A stretch of 64,000 bases of DNA from Elmis aenea (taxonomy: Eukaryota > Arthropoda > Insecta > Coleoptera > Elmidae): positions 12,176,544-12,240,543 of the forward strand of contig OX393582.1 of NCBI GenBank assembly GCA_947652605.1, written 5' to 3'. Under the pieces are notes generated by a model that was given only the letters and a program-made list of their open reading frames with translations, was not told the DNA's origin and did not search any database. Below, piece after piece: positions 12,401-24,218 of this stretch. Every line of letters starts with the position of its first letter. Position 1 is the first letter of the stretch. Made by a program: the position numbers and the translations under genes.

Positions 12401-12475
12401 ACCGACTTCGTAGCTCTTAAGATAAGCGAGATCCCCATGCATTTACTCGAATTTGGGACACCCTGTATACTTCAT
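12400..12475 (-). repeat. Terminal segment of a CAGGGTG-type transposon
   Basis: The satellite passes into a non-repeated segment ending TTTGGGACACCCTGTATAC. Its reverse complement (CAGGGTGTCCCAAATTCG) is the terminus type of the foldback elements elsewhere in this window. The end lies directly against the Crypton relic. The satellite thus appears to be the inside of a transposon inserted there. The matching left end was not found. Confidence 0.6.
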
Positions 12476-12905
12476 CTTTTGCAAGCGAAATTGAACTTTC
12501 CTTTCTTTTCGAAGGTATCTTTTGCAATTCTTTGCGTTTTGCAGTTTTAGCATCTCTGGCGTCTTTAAAAATAATATCTGTAAAGGGATTAAATACCACA
12601 TTAAAATTTTTGAAGTAGTACTCCTGCAACAACTTTGCTGTTGTATTCCATATAGTTTTTACGCAGCTTTCTTTGTAATTTTCCCTGTTGGTTTTTTTTA
12701 TATATAACCATAATCTGTTAAAATTTTCGATAGCGTACTAACCAGTACTAACCTCTGTAGCAGCATTTAAATCGTAACTCCTTTCCTTGCTAAATTTTTC
12801 AAATTGTTTCCATATTGACGTTTTGGATGCAACAGTATTTTTGGGAGCTATATTTGCAACAGTTTTTTGTATTTCTTCTGTGGAAGTTATTCCAAAACGG
12901 CTCAT
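12476..12905 (-). pseudogene. Crypton-type tyrosine recombinase fragment
   Basis: On the minus strand an ATG at 12905-12903 opens MSRFGITSTEEIQ. Then come KTSIWKQFEKFSKERSY, a stop, a frame change, and ENFNRLWLYIKKTNRENYKE, CVKTIWNTTAKLLQEYYF, FNPFTDIIFKDARDAKTAKR and KRKESS. The order and wording match the N-terminal region of insect Crypton proteins (DUF3504/KIAA1958-like tyrosine recombinases), which integrate by recombination rather than DDE chemistry. The frame is lost where the satellite-bearing transposon end begins at 12475, so the catalytic C-terminal half is absent here. A hairpin of 11 bp (GGATGTTTTC/GAAAACATCC) lies just upstream at 12988-13023. Confidence 0.65.
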
Positions 12906-13177
12906 TTTAAATATATTTTACAACTGTCAAACATCTGTAAAAAAAAAAAAACAACCAGGTTGCTAAGGATATAATTGACATGACAACGGGATGTTTTCGC
13001 TATTTTGCCGGTGAAAACATCCCAAGGGACGTTGGAGTTTTTTCCGCTTAAAAATGAACGTGATTGGTCAAAACATTAGGGCGTGACTATAATTTGACTA
13101 AAGTGATTGGTTTATATGACCATGAGGGGAATAGTCAGTAATATAAATAATATCAATAAAGACTTTTAAAATAAGCA

Positions 13178-13790
13178 TTATTGATATAATTTTATAATGC
13201 AATTTATATTTAAAATACATATGTATAAGCAGCTTGTCATAAGAGTTTGTTTAATTTCTTTGAAAGATAACTTTGCTCTTCCATTAAAGTTGTTGTTGGT
13301 CCCAAAATTCAACGTCAGTCGTAGTGTAAGTTTTTTTTTTATCCTTGGTAGTTGAGGTTTTATTACCAGTGCTTGTCTATGCAAAACACAATTACTTTTA
13401 GTGGCTCTTGTAGCTATTTGCAGGGTATCTGCTACAATTCCCTTCATCTTTCCAGCCATTGCTTAGGCACCATTGTACAAATATCAATACACTTTTCTCA
13501 ACCGCTGTTACGTTTTGCTCATATTAATTTTGATAATTTTTCAAGGAACACTTCTTCACTTTGCGCGGAACACCAGAAAGCCGCGAAACAAAGTTTGGGA
13601 AACGCTGCTCTTGCTTGTGTAACAAGAAAGATATCCATGTTGAAATACAAATTACAATCAACCTATACACTGATCTAAATTCATTGCAAATATTAAAATG
13701 CATTAGAATAATTGACGACATAGGTTTTATAATGTGTCTTAGAATGTGCTTTATGTAAATTCTGTCAAAGTTCTTAAAGGGCAATATTTT
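13178..13790 (-). pseudogene. hAT-type transposase relic
   Basis: The minus-strand reading gives AMAGKMKGIVADTLQIATRA followed by SNCVLHRQALVIK. This is the Dxx-AxxG and CxxHRxAL region of ZBED5/GTF2IRD2-like hAT transposases. Further upstream the frame changes and only a loosely similar 86-codon frame (13784-13524) remains. Downstream similarity fades after about 60 residues. No hAT ends or 8-bp duplication were found around it. It is a non-functional fragment, and the family call rests on one conserved block. Confidence 0.55.
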
Positions 13791-13799
13791 AATTAGAAG

Positions 13800-15120
13800 T
13801 CCAAAACCCCTTTCGGTTGTAATAAAACACTAAACAGTTAACTCTAGCAACGCACCCAGTTCATTTCGAAGCTCGAAATCGCTCTGTTTTAATTATTCCC
13901 GCGGTAAATTAATAAATGGCACCACTCCGGAATTTAAATTACCCACTTTTCTTCAAAATTACAGTTTAATTTCCGCCAATTCTTTCTTCCACTCCAAATC
14001 TAACAAACATTTTCGGTTCGTTAATGGCGAGAGGTTTCAGGATGTGTGACGCGAATTAGCAACCCCCATCACGTCTACAAACCTATTGTTAGGTGTGGGT
14101 GTAATACTTTCAGTTGGGTAGCCACAATAAATTTTTACTTGACGTTAATGATTATGTAAATTTTAATGCGGGAAATGGAAACGAAAAGCCGCACAGCGAA
14201 TTTAGTTATTGTGTTTCTAAATTGTAAAACGTAATCGCGATAAAGCTGGTTAGCTTCTTGAAATGGGCAAAGTCCTTTCAAAGGAATTATAAATTGCGTT
14301 GGATGTATGTAACTCATGCTCATAACTAGAGCAGTAAAAACGTGTCTGAGTGTGTTTATACATTTCTTGTAGTATTAATAATATTTATTAAACAAAGAGC
14401 AAGCTAAAGCTTTAATATTGTTAAGTATTTTACTTATAAACTTGCGAGTTTCATTGCCACATGCATTTCCAATAGGGCGTTGCGCAAAAATGTATCTGCC
14501 TTTTTATCTTCATTCGTTAAATGAAGCGTTGTGCGTCAATGATTATATAGCACAGATAACAGTAAACTGAATTGATAGGGGTGTTGTAATCACTTGGCGA
14601 TTTGTTGGTGACAAAGAATTGAAAATAATAAAATTTTAAGGGATTTCAAAAACAGCCTAACCAATGATATTAACATAATTTAATACAAAATCAAAACGAT
14701 TGGATTGTTACGCTAAATTAAGCCGAAGATGAAAACATAAATGAAAGGGTTAGTCGACTGAAAGCCCGCCCCCTTGTGACGTCAGAAATTCCAAGTAAAA
14801 AAATTTATGATAGGGTACCAACCATTCAATAAAATTATGAAACATTTAATTTATTTTAGGCATTAAATTCTATGCAGCTTTAAGGGGGATTATTTACTTC
14901 CGTTTTATTTGAAACACTGGGTTTGAGATATACATCCCTTTCTAAGTTTCTATAAAAACCAATCGTCTCATAGCAATAACAGTCGTCTAATTATTTGTAA
15001 ATGGAGATGTACAAAAGTTTCGAACAGTGGTAAGAGAATTCCAAAGCATAGGGCACCAGAAACAAACTGACGATTTTTCATTACTTGTATAAATACAATA
15101 ATTTTTGGGAGGTTTTTAAG
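13800..15120. other. Non-coding stretch, no gene seen
   Basis: AT-rich with some less AT-rich patches (13840-14110). No supported frame, no terminal repeats and no recognised relic. Confidence 0.4.
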
Positions 15121-15140
15121 TACGTGATATATAGTATATT

Positions 15141-15257
15141 GTACAACTAGTGCTGAAAGTTGAATATTTCACACGAGTATGACAGTTGAGCCACGAGCCG
15201 TCAGGCGAGTGGCTCAGTCATACGAGTGTGAAATATTCAATTCAGCACGTGTTGTAC
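15141..15257. repeat. Short palindromic element 1
   Basis: A 117-base imperfect palindrome running GTACAACTAGTGCTGAAAG ... GTTGTAC, with a GC-rich centre (GCCACGAGCCGTCAGGCG). It is preceded by ATAGTATATT and followed by ACTATGCTTTTCCGAAGA. Palindromes of the same layout occur at 21189-21300, 32765-32910 and 34213-34346. Confidence 0.7.
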
Positions 15258-15639
15258 ACTATGCTTTTCCGAAGACCACTTAGACATAATCATTAATTCT
15301 GCAAAAAAGTTGTGAAAATAACATTTTTTTGACGTTGGTGACACTTGACACTTGTGAGGTTAGATTTGCTTCACGTTAACTTGACAGCGCGTTTAGCGTG
15401 TGTATTGTAGCGGAAATCGTCACTTTACACACGCAAAGTGAACTTTGCACACAATTTCCGGTGTCATGCGCAATTTGTCATTTTCAGTAGCAGCAAGCCG
15501 TGCGAAATTACTCGCTTTACATAGTGGTCGTCGGAAAAATTAATTGCATAATATATACTGCAGAACGTCCTTCAGTACTCCATTTCCAGCGCTGTTATTT
15601 TATTTTCTTCTCATTTAATAGTTACCCATAGTACAGCCC

Positions 15640-16560
15640 CGGATAGGGTTATACTCTCTATTATTGGTGGTACATTTTGGTTTTGGTGGTTTTTGTCAAA
15701 CTCATGTACCATTGCGGGGAGTTTAATTTTCTTATGGCAGCTCGTTCTTATCCAACTCAGTTTGAGATTTCAGTTTCACAGTTTTCTTTATCAGTTATCT
15801 TAACACGAACATTTTTATATTTATTCGTACTTTTGATGATTTGGTTTTAAAGTTGTAAATCGGCGGCATGACCTCCAGTTACAACGTATTCTGTTTTTTC
15901 ATTATTATGTCTAAGCCACACTTCTGATATTTCTCGTTTAATTTTTTTGAGCATGTATTCCATGTCGTCACTGTCTTCTGCTAATACTAGTTGGTCATCA
16001 GCAAAAAATAGTGTGTGCAGTTTGTTATGTCCTATGTCGATGCCCATACTCCTACATTTTTTGTTCCAGTTATTTAATTCTCCGCTTATATATCATAAAT
16101 GAAGTGGGTGCCATGCAGCAACCTTGACGGAGACCCTTCGTTACTGCAATTTTATTCGATATTACATTTCACATCTTCAAGTAGCTAGATATATTACAGT
16201 ACTATTTCTTTACTGCCTGTATCAGTGCATAACTAATGCCTTTATTTTTCATAACTTCCCATATCCCAACCAGGGGCACAGTATCATAGGCACTCTGCAA
16301 ATTCACCAAAACCACAGGTGTTTCTAAATTATAAGAGAATCGTTTTTCAATAACTTGCTTTAGACAAAAAAATATTGTCTATTTAAGAGCGTCCTTGTCG
16401 GAATCCACATTGTTCTTCGTCTTCATTCGCATTTCCTTAAGTTTTATTTTTAATTATTCTTCTGTAGAGTCTACTTTCGTAGGTTTTACATTTCGTGCGA
16501 TCTCGTTTCTTGTACAGATTGCTTATATAGGCTGCTTGCCATTCTTGTGGTAGTTCGCTC
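15640..16560 (-). pseudogene. Decayed LINE reverse transcriptase
   Basis: The minus-strand frames contain, in order, VLVNLQSAYDTVP (RT motif A region), GLRQGCCMAPTSF (GxxQG block), HTLFFADDQLVLAEDSDD (the FADD catalytic motif, about 15985-16010) and NEKTEYVV. Then come STNKYKNVRVKITDKENCE and ISNSVG in the thumb region. Stops and frame changes separate the pieces. Both Asp residues of FADD survive. The order is that of a LINE RT like the one at 46-1600 but is not obviously the same subfamily. It is dead. Confidence 0.8.
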
Positions 16561-16599
16561 GAAAATATTAAAATTTTAAAACGAACTCAGCTGTTCCCT

Positions 16600-19070
16600 T
16601 TTGTTTTGATACTGAAATTTTATTTGAATATTAGCATTTAATTTACGCTAAAATGTACAGTGAATTTATTTTCTCTAATTGCGATTACTTTCTCCAAAAG
16701 TTGCATTTCTTTGAACGTTATTTTAGAATATTATATATTTGTAAAAATGTATTAGCAATGACTTGCTACTAATTATAGGTATGATTGTAGAACACACTTT
16801 ATGACACAAAGATTTAACTCATTGAATACATACAGTATTACATGTTTTGCAAACATATATAGAACTACCATTAACTCTTGTAATATTATCTCGAGCTAAT
16901 GCGAATTAAGTGCAATTAGACATTCCTGTCATATTTGATATAGCTGAAATATTGATTATGGTCTATGGGTCTATGCAATAGCCAAACCGAATTATCTCTG
17001 TACATGGCACTATAATAATTACGCACACACTTGATTTGTTAACATGAACATTTTTGTGCAAAAATTAGAAACCTATCGAATATAAGGTTTGTACCAGCAG
17101 CTAGTTTGGGACGAATTTATTACTGGTTTGTGAACTGGTTTTTGCACATGTTACTATGTACTAAGAACTGTGTTAACCGCTTCTGCCCCCTTATTCCGTA
17201 ACTTTTAAACACCAGCGTAAACACCACGCGTTAGTGGTGACTTCCCAATTCGGGTAGTTGATATTCCGTTTCTTCTGAGGACCAAGGATGAACCCTAACC
17301 GTAAATGCTAGACGTAATTCGTGTGAAACCGGCTCGACAGCCGCGTTTAAGGCTAAAACCCTGTCATTTCGACTTGTTTACTCAATACTCAATAACATTT
17401 AATGATTGGGGGTGAAATGTTATATTTAAGTAAATTTTTGGAGTGTTGTATTTGTGTTGAATTAAAAAAGAAACTATTTTTAACAATAATTAAGTGTGTT
17501 GGATATAAGTAAATTTAGGAACGAAGCGACGAAATAGCGCTTTGGTAAGTACAGTAAATCTTTTATTTTACAAATTGATATTAATTTTGTTACATTTTTA
17601 AATCCGTAATATTATATTGTGTTCATTCAACAAGTAAATAAATACCTCATGTAAACTAGTAATGTATATTACTCGCATGACAGTATATTGGTATTTTTAC
17701 ATTCTTTCAGAGTGATGGCCCAGCTAACACATATTTTATGGTGGAACGAAGAAAAGAATAAACGCAACATTAAGAAATATGCAAACGTAACTTGCGAGAT
17801 GCACAAAATTATATCAAAATTAAGTTTTGTCATATCTTTGTGTATCATTCGCCAATTTTAATTTCACAGTCCAGCTTAATATATAAATAACATGGTATAT
17901 TTGTTTGTAACGTACATAGTGCAATAAATAAATGAAATCAACTAAACAAAATAGAATTACTTTACCACATCACTGGCCGAATTTAAAAAATACCCACCCA
18001 AAGTGCTGACGACCATTGAAACAAAATTAATTCAGTAAACAAACTATAAAATAAGAAAACTTAACAAAATCGTTGTGTAATATAAAAATAGGAACAAAAC
18101 GCATCAAAACTTAAAAAAAAAACTACCATAAATTCTTTAATGTAAGACAGAGTGTACAAAGTTACATGGCGGTAATTTTTAAACAAATACGCGTTAAGCA
18201 TATTTCAGTTGTGAACGTGCGCAGTAGGATTTTCTGTACTAACTTTCCTAAAATAGTAGATACAGGTTTTAACTTGGGTAAACCCGCCGTGAGTTACCAC
18301 CGGTGGGTTAGAGCATCGCTTTTCGTAGAAGTGGGTCATATTAACAAGGTAGTAATGAACTTGCATTTCCGTTAAATCCAAAGTTACAGAATCCAGCTGC
18401 TGGAATGCTTTAACGACATGCCTGACTGTAAATGACATTTATAGTACTGCTTTCATAGAAATTTGCGCACCGCAAGCGTCAACATCTTAAGAAACCAGTA
18501 CTACATGGGGTTGAGAGGGCGATGCATAGCTAGCAGAGGTCACGTTAATTGTAAACAACGCATTCGTGTAACAATCCCAGCGTAGTTCTTGTCCTAATCC
18601 ATGTAGGTACTGTTTTAACCGTCCGCAAACTAGTCAAAAATAGTGCAGGAACAGCCGACTAACCAACCGTCCGGTTAACTATCAGAAAGGCTGCTGGAAC
18701 GCGATATAGATCCTGATAGTTCATGGAATAGTAGTAACGCTACTGTAACAAACCTTTAGCAAATTATTAAGTAATCCACCTGCCGCCTTCTGTCAACAAT
18801 TTTGTATAGTTTCTTTACTTGAAGCTGATTTTAAATACTCTTAAAACACATAAACTAAGATCAACATTTTTAAATAGTTAAGTTTAAATAAAGTTTGGCA
18901 GATAAATTTAAGAATGACAAGCTATCTAAACTCTCTTATGGTTTCGTCTTGGTAAGATTAAATAATAATTTACTCTTGTAACACGTTTACCCTTTTAAAG
19001 TATCTTTAAATAAACTTACACAATAAGTTTAAAATATATAACTTGTACGTATGTATATGTATGTCGTAGG
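16600..19070. other. Region upstream of the first visible Shaw exon, no proven gene
   Basis: No supported frame was found. A less AT-rich patch at 17160-17390 and a strong donor-like site (TTTGGTAAGTACAG, about 17541-17554) are followed by an acceptor-like CTTTCAG at 17704-17710 and a 51-codon open frame from ATG 17715. This could be an untranslated exon pair or chance. The 77-codon minus frame at 18205-18438 has no recognised motif. Confidence 0.35.
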
Positions 19071-19074
19071 CATA

Positions 19075-19353
19075 ATGTGAAATCCGGCATTTTATAAAAC
19101 GCCTAGGCACAAAACTATTAGCTTCATTTTTATCATTTATTTAAAAAAAAAACTTTAACCAACCTTTAACCTGACCCTCTACTACCGACCAAATGAATGA
19201 GGGTCAGGTTAAAGGTTGGTTAAAGCTTTTTTTTGTATGAATACAAATGTATGGGTCTAAGAAAAAGTCATAATTTGCTCGTTTTGCCGGCTTTTTATAA
19301 AATGCTTAGGCGTTTTATAAAATGCCGGATTTCACATTATGCCTACGACATGT
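19075..19353. mobile_element. Small nested foldback (MITE-like) in the Shaw intron
   Basis: The outer arms (GTCGTAGGCATAATGTGAAA ... and its complement ending CCTACGAC) match over about 45 bases. The centre holds a second, perfect hairpin of 27 bp (CTTTAACCAACCTTTAACC/GGTTAAAGGTTGGTTAAAG and beyond) with a short loop. It lies about 115 bases upstream of the Shaw exon acceptor. A strand break or RNA hairpin here could affect splicing, but nothing shows this. No clear target duplication was identified. Confidence 0.85.
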
Positions 19354-19466
19354 ACACACGTACATTCAGACATGTACCAGAAGTTATTTCCTTTTGGTGA
19401 AATTGTGCGTTCTATATACTTTATTACAAAACTTTTTTTTGTAAAACTTTATCCATTTTGTTGCAG

Positions 19467-19763
19467 GTTTCGCCAAACATAATACAGTTTGTGAAGTCTC
19501 CAGTAAATATAATTGACTTCGTAGCAACGTTAAGCTTTTACGTAGATCTGAGCTTAAATATAGAGGAGAAATCCGAACTTCTAGAATTTTTTAGTATTAT
19601 ACGAATATTAAGACTTTTCAAGTTAACGAGACACTCTCCTGGACTTAAAATTCTCATTCACACATTTAAAGCATCTGCCAAGGAATTAACGTTGTTAGTG
19701 TTCTTCTTAGTCCTCGGAATCGTCGTTTTTGCCAGTCTGGTTTACTACGCGGAAAAATTACAG
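19467..19763 (+). CDS. Shaw: Shaw/Shawl-type voltage-gated K+ channel, exon with S3-S5
   Basis: This 99-codon exon, phase 0 at both ends, lies between acceptor TTGCAG (19461-19466) and donor GTGAGT (19764). Residues 14-30 ([17 protein letters not shown]) form S3. S4, the voltage sensor, has its charges at R46, R49, K52 and R55 ([14 protein letters not shown]). The S4-S5 linker is [15 protein letters not shown], and S5 spans about 74-94. It ends YYAEKLQ, continued by the pore exon at 35386. Together they make the core of a plasma-membrane delayed-rectifier (Kv3) channel subunit that works as a tetramer. The [19 protein letters not shown] and AEKLQ wording seems closer to the insect Shawl paralogue than to classical Shaw. 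This was judged from memory. Confidence 0.92.
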
Positions 19764-20889
19764 GTGAGTTTAATGTTTTAAGTTTATTTCACAAAGTCAC
19801 ATTACATAAATTCGAATAGACAGGCATTAAAAGCTTTTTGAAAATAAACCAAAAGTTCTTTAGAACCACAATAATGCTATGTTAAAAGTAGAAAAAGGAT
19901 TTAAAGAAGTATGGTTAATAGAATCTTTCACCGAAATCCCATTACCTCTTTCGAAACTAACGGGACAATAAGTATATCCGCTACTTATAATAAGCAGTAA
20001 AGGGATTTACAGAAAACTGGTAATTGGTAATAGAATGTTTCACAGAAATGCGATTAAACAGCAGCAGTGCGCGCAGGTTCAAAAATTCTTCTGCAACTCA
20101 TTTTATTCATTTGTTCGTCTAAATAACAAAAACCAAAGTAAAAATTGCGCATTATTGGAAAATAATTAGTTTAATTATTAGGTAAGTGTATTAGCGACTG
20201 AAAACTCAACTTGTATTATCTTTCAAACTTTGTATTATTGGTAGTAAAAAGAAAAACTTTGTTTTATTATGTCTGGCTCAGAGAATGATGTAAAAGTCGT
20301 AGATTTTAAAAGACGAAAAAATCTGTAAGGATGTTACACATGCTCACGTAAAACAATGATCAAACTTCTTGACCAAAATTATTTTAAGAAATGTCCTTTT
20401 CCTATGATGAAAATGAAGGAAATTGAGTTCACAATTTTACATCCTCGTCTAGTATTGCATCGGAATTCATACAATGGTGAAATGGCAAAAAATCCAATTC
20501 GCTCTATAGGACAAACAAGGCCAACAGAAAATAAAGAATTTAAATTGTCAACACAATCACACTATGAACTGCTTCCACTAAGTGAAGAAAAATACAAAGA
20601 TATCACACGTCATTCAAAATTTTGTTATTCTAAATCTAATAAGAATTTTTACCTTAATCTACCTCATTAACACAATTTTATTAATAAATAATTTAGAAGT
20701 AATTATTTACTAGTGTGTATAAATATATCTCAATTACATCCTTAGTTTATTTTTGTTTTAAATAAGTTACAATAAATGGTTGACACATGATAGTTTTTCA
20801 TTGACATTACTTTTTTTGAACCATAAATTTGACAGGTCACTTAAAATAACTAATCATTTTGGTTTAAATAAAAATTATTTTCACGTTAA

Positions 20890-21110
20890 TTGATGAATAC
20901 TCATTTATATTAATACGATCCATAGTAAAATAAAGTTTTGTTAATTGCAGCTCTATAAACAAAAAAATTGTAGACTTTCAAATCTTTAAAATCGAATTGT
21001 AAAGATCTAATACAAATGGACATTCCTTGTTTTCTCCCAACACCTTTCAAGCGAGTTATAACGCACGGTAAGCAAAACGCACACTTGTCTAGAAATGTCA
21101 AAGTAGGCTT
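20890..21110. repeat. Dispersed repeat with two partners in this window
   Basis: The segment 20905-20990 (ATAGTAAAATAAAGTTTTGT and onward) recurs in the same orientation at 26733-26830. The segment 21055-21110 is the reverse complement of 34425-34490. A palindromic element follows at 21189. Together they suggest a composite repeat unit ending in that palindrome. Confidence 0.65.
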
Positions 21111-21188
21111 ACGTCAAAATTGACATGACAATGTAATTACATGTGTATATTAGCCAAAAAACCGTTAAAATCGTAGGTAATATGTGTT

Positions 21189-21300
21189 CGTAGAAAAAGT
21201 AAGCTACTTAACACGAGTTGTAAAACAATTATGCACTCGTGGAAATACGAAATACGTAATATGCTTCTTACAACTCTTGTTATGTAATATAGGTACTATT
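21189..21300. repeat. Short palindromic element 2
   Basis: Runs from TCGTAGAAAAAGTAAGC through ACACGAGTTGTAAAACAATT to CTTCTTACAACTCTTGTTATG. The arms are imperfect inverted repeats. In reverse orientation it matches element 34213-34346 in both outer arm and the CTTTTTCTACGA end. Confidence 0.65.
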
Positions 21301-22199
21301 ATGAAACGTTATTGATCATTGTACCGTTATACTCCTATAACATTATTAAAATATCGTTACGTTATTGTATAAGAAATGATACTTAAATTTTTATTATAAC
21401 GATTGTTCTAAAGCAAGTAATTTGATCTCAATCCGAATTTTGCGATATTGAATGATATATTATATTGCATAAAATTCGTCAAATGTTTTGTATGATATAT
21501 ATGATTTGTTAATTTTTGCATTAATTAAATGTAAAACAAATAATAAGTACGATATAAAATACTCTGCCCGTTGGTTTCATATTCATTGTTCAACAAAGTA
21601 GGTGCATCGTCTGAGAAAGAAGTAAAAGAATAGCCTGAAATCTAAATAAAACTATAACTAACAAAAATCTTTTTTTATTTCTTCGACTATTGTTTAGAAT
21701 TTAATAAAATCAGGGAAATTGTAGTGAATTTGAAACAAGTAAAATAACTTAGATACTATCATTGTCTTTGAGTCGTTTTGCGTTTTTTAATAGTGCATTT
21801 ATTTGCTTCCTGATATTCAGATCTTCTTTATAAAAAAGAAGTCCAAAATTCGTATACATGTAGTTTAGGAAAAATCTAAAAACGTTAGAGCACAACAGGG
21901 CAATAAATAAATATGTTACTACCGTAAGACAGTGCGCGTTTAACTTATACTGTCACCAGTTTTAGGAGCCACGAGACCATGCTTGGTATTGTACTTACGA
22001 AGGACAATAAAAAACGTAATTCTTGGTTCAGATTAAGGGGAAAAAATAGTAAAGATGAGGGCTGATACATTGTTGTGTGAGAATTCGCAGTACTACCTTA
22101 GTGCTAAAATTCATGTGACGCCCAAAATGAATATTAAAGTTTATGAAAACTAAACACACGAAACGTTTAATACAGCATAAAAAAGTGAACAGTTGCTTC

Positions 22200-22366
22200 A
22201 ATTATTTTTTATATCTTAAATACTACAGCAAAAAATAACTCCGTGGGCATATTTTTTAAAGTTTTCATCAGTATTTATGCAAATTTGCCCCAACTTAACA
22301 GATTTAGTCGTTTCTAAGATAAGCCAGTTTTCACGTTAAGCCTCGAATTTGGAACACTCTGTATTG
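22200..22366 (-). repeat. Solo end of a foldback transposon
   Basis: The segment ends CGAATTTGGAACACTCTGTA. Its reverse complement (CAGAGTGTTCCAAATTCG) is a variant of the CAGGGTG-type terminus. Internal words such as AATAACTCCGTGGG and TCTAAGATAAGCCAG resemble the 12349-12475 end. No partner end is nearby. Confidence 0.55.
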
Positions 22367-22794
22367 TGCTGATAAACAGGAGGTTTAAGCGCAGATGACA
22401 TGAGCTAGATAATGTGAGTGAGGGATTTCCAATTACAAAGTTTTCCAGACGATAGAACTGTGTAGGTACAATCTCCATATAATAACTGTCGTAAAACTAA
22501 TTCATGAAGGTTAAACTTGCATCAATTTCTTCCATTTTAGAGAGCAAAGTTATGTAAAAAAGCTTGGCACCTGTCACATAATATTCAACTGGTAAAGCAA
22601 GAGATTACTAAAATTACGATGACACAGTTGAATTCAAGAGCTCTTGTATTATCAAGATTTTGTTTTTGTAGCAAAGTTTGCTAAAGTCATTACGATATTT
22701 ATTTTAATGTCAGGTTTAGAATGTTATATAACATGTATAGATTGTCGTATTATGTAAATGCAAATGCGAAAGTAACATATTTTTAAAATTTATT

Positions 22795-22960
22795 TTTTTT
22801 GTCTATACAGACTGATTCAGTTTGACTGTCGCATCCCTATAACTTTGTTATTTTAAGAGAAATCCTTACATCATTCTAAATCGGGGAAATTTCTCTGTCG
22901 AATGACTTTTTTTTCTACGATGATCACTTTTATTTTAAATTACATGGTATACTTTTTTAT
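22795..22960 (+). repeat. Solo foldback-arm-like segment
   Basis: Begins TATACAGACTGATTCAG and continues ATCCCTATAACTTTGTTATT. This is the layout of the foldback arms in the window (a terminal CAG word, then an AACTCCGTTATT-like word). The opposite end is missing. Confidence 0.4.
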
Positions 22961-24218
22961 TAATTCTGATGAAGAATCAAATTTTAAATCCGAGAGTGCA
23001 TTAGGAATATAACGTACGAAAAAAAAATTAAAAAAAAAATAGGTTTAAAAATTATTTATTATTTATCACAAAAGAAGAGGAAGGAGTACCTACACATGAA
23101 TCAGTATTTATACTAACACAAACAATTGAAAAGAGCTTAACCAAAAACAAGAAAATACATTTATGCTTTATAGACTTGGAAAAAGCCTCGAGAGAATTAA
23201 AAGAAAACACGTATGAAGAGGACTAAGAAGTAAGGTAATAGAAATAGAAACAATCGACATAAGAAACGCAATGGATGAGAAAACGGTAAACATTGTAAGA
23301 TTCCAGAATGAAGAATTGGCAGAGATTAAAACAAAAAAGGGCTTTAACCAAGAATGTGTGCTCAGTTCATTATTATTATCAGTCGTTAAAAAAATATGTA
23401 CCTAATTAAAAAAGTAAAACAAAAAATAGTAATAAAAAATGGAAATAATAAACATAGCTGAGCTAATGTTTGCAGAAGACATGTTATAGTCGCGGAATCA
23501 GAAAATAATCTATAACATAGTCTAGAATCTCTAAGCCAGGAATTGGAAATAATGAAAACAAATACAGAAAAAACTGAAACTATGATCGTTACAATAGAGA
23601 ACAAAGGACATAACATTACTTTAAATAAGCTGTTGGAACAGGTAGAAAGCTTTAAATATTAAGGATTGATCAGCGAGAAAAATGGTGGGATAGACAAGGA
23701 AATAAGCGAAAGAACAGGAAATGTGAGAAGAATATTTAACAGTATAAGAACAACATGTTTTGGAAATAAAGAAGTTCCAAAATGATCAAAATTGGAAATG
23801 GTAAAAAAGTTTGTAACTTTAGCACTTCTATACGGAAGTGAAACTTCGACACTCACAAACAAAAACAGTAGCCGTGTGAATGCAACAGAAATGAGCTTTC
23901 TAAAAAATATCCAAGAAAAAACCAAAAGAGATCAAATTAGAAATTAAACAAATGGAGAACAATTAAATATAAAATCAGCTGAAACAAAAATGCAAGAAAG
24001 ACAGGCATGACTGGGTCACATTTATAGAATGCAAGGAGAAAGGTTAACCAAAAAAAGCCTAAGAAGCAAGATCACAGGAAAAACTAAAGAGATTGACCGA
24101 GAAAACCCTGCTAAGACGAAGTTAAAAAAGCAGTAACGCATAGAAACAACATATAGGATAAGATTAAAAAGGTAGAAAATGTCGGCACAACACAACACAA
24201 CAGTCCTACACTCTACAC

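Larger units (their letters stand above)
19764..22190. other. Shaw intron, proximal part, with dispersed repeats
   Basis: A 104-codon frame at 20356-20670, with a possible upstream start at 20270 interrupted by a stop, gives a lysine-rich sequence (RNSYNGEMAKNPIRSIGQTR). I do not recognise it, and it may be a decayed mobile-element gene. Other segments are repeats described separately. No Shaw exon was found. Confidence 0.4.

Noticed and set aside
20356..20670. 104-codon frame as a real gene
   Set aside because: No domain seen, a stop separates it from the likely start at 20270, and it lies in a repeat-rich intron. It is mentioned only as a possible relic.
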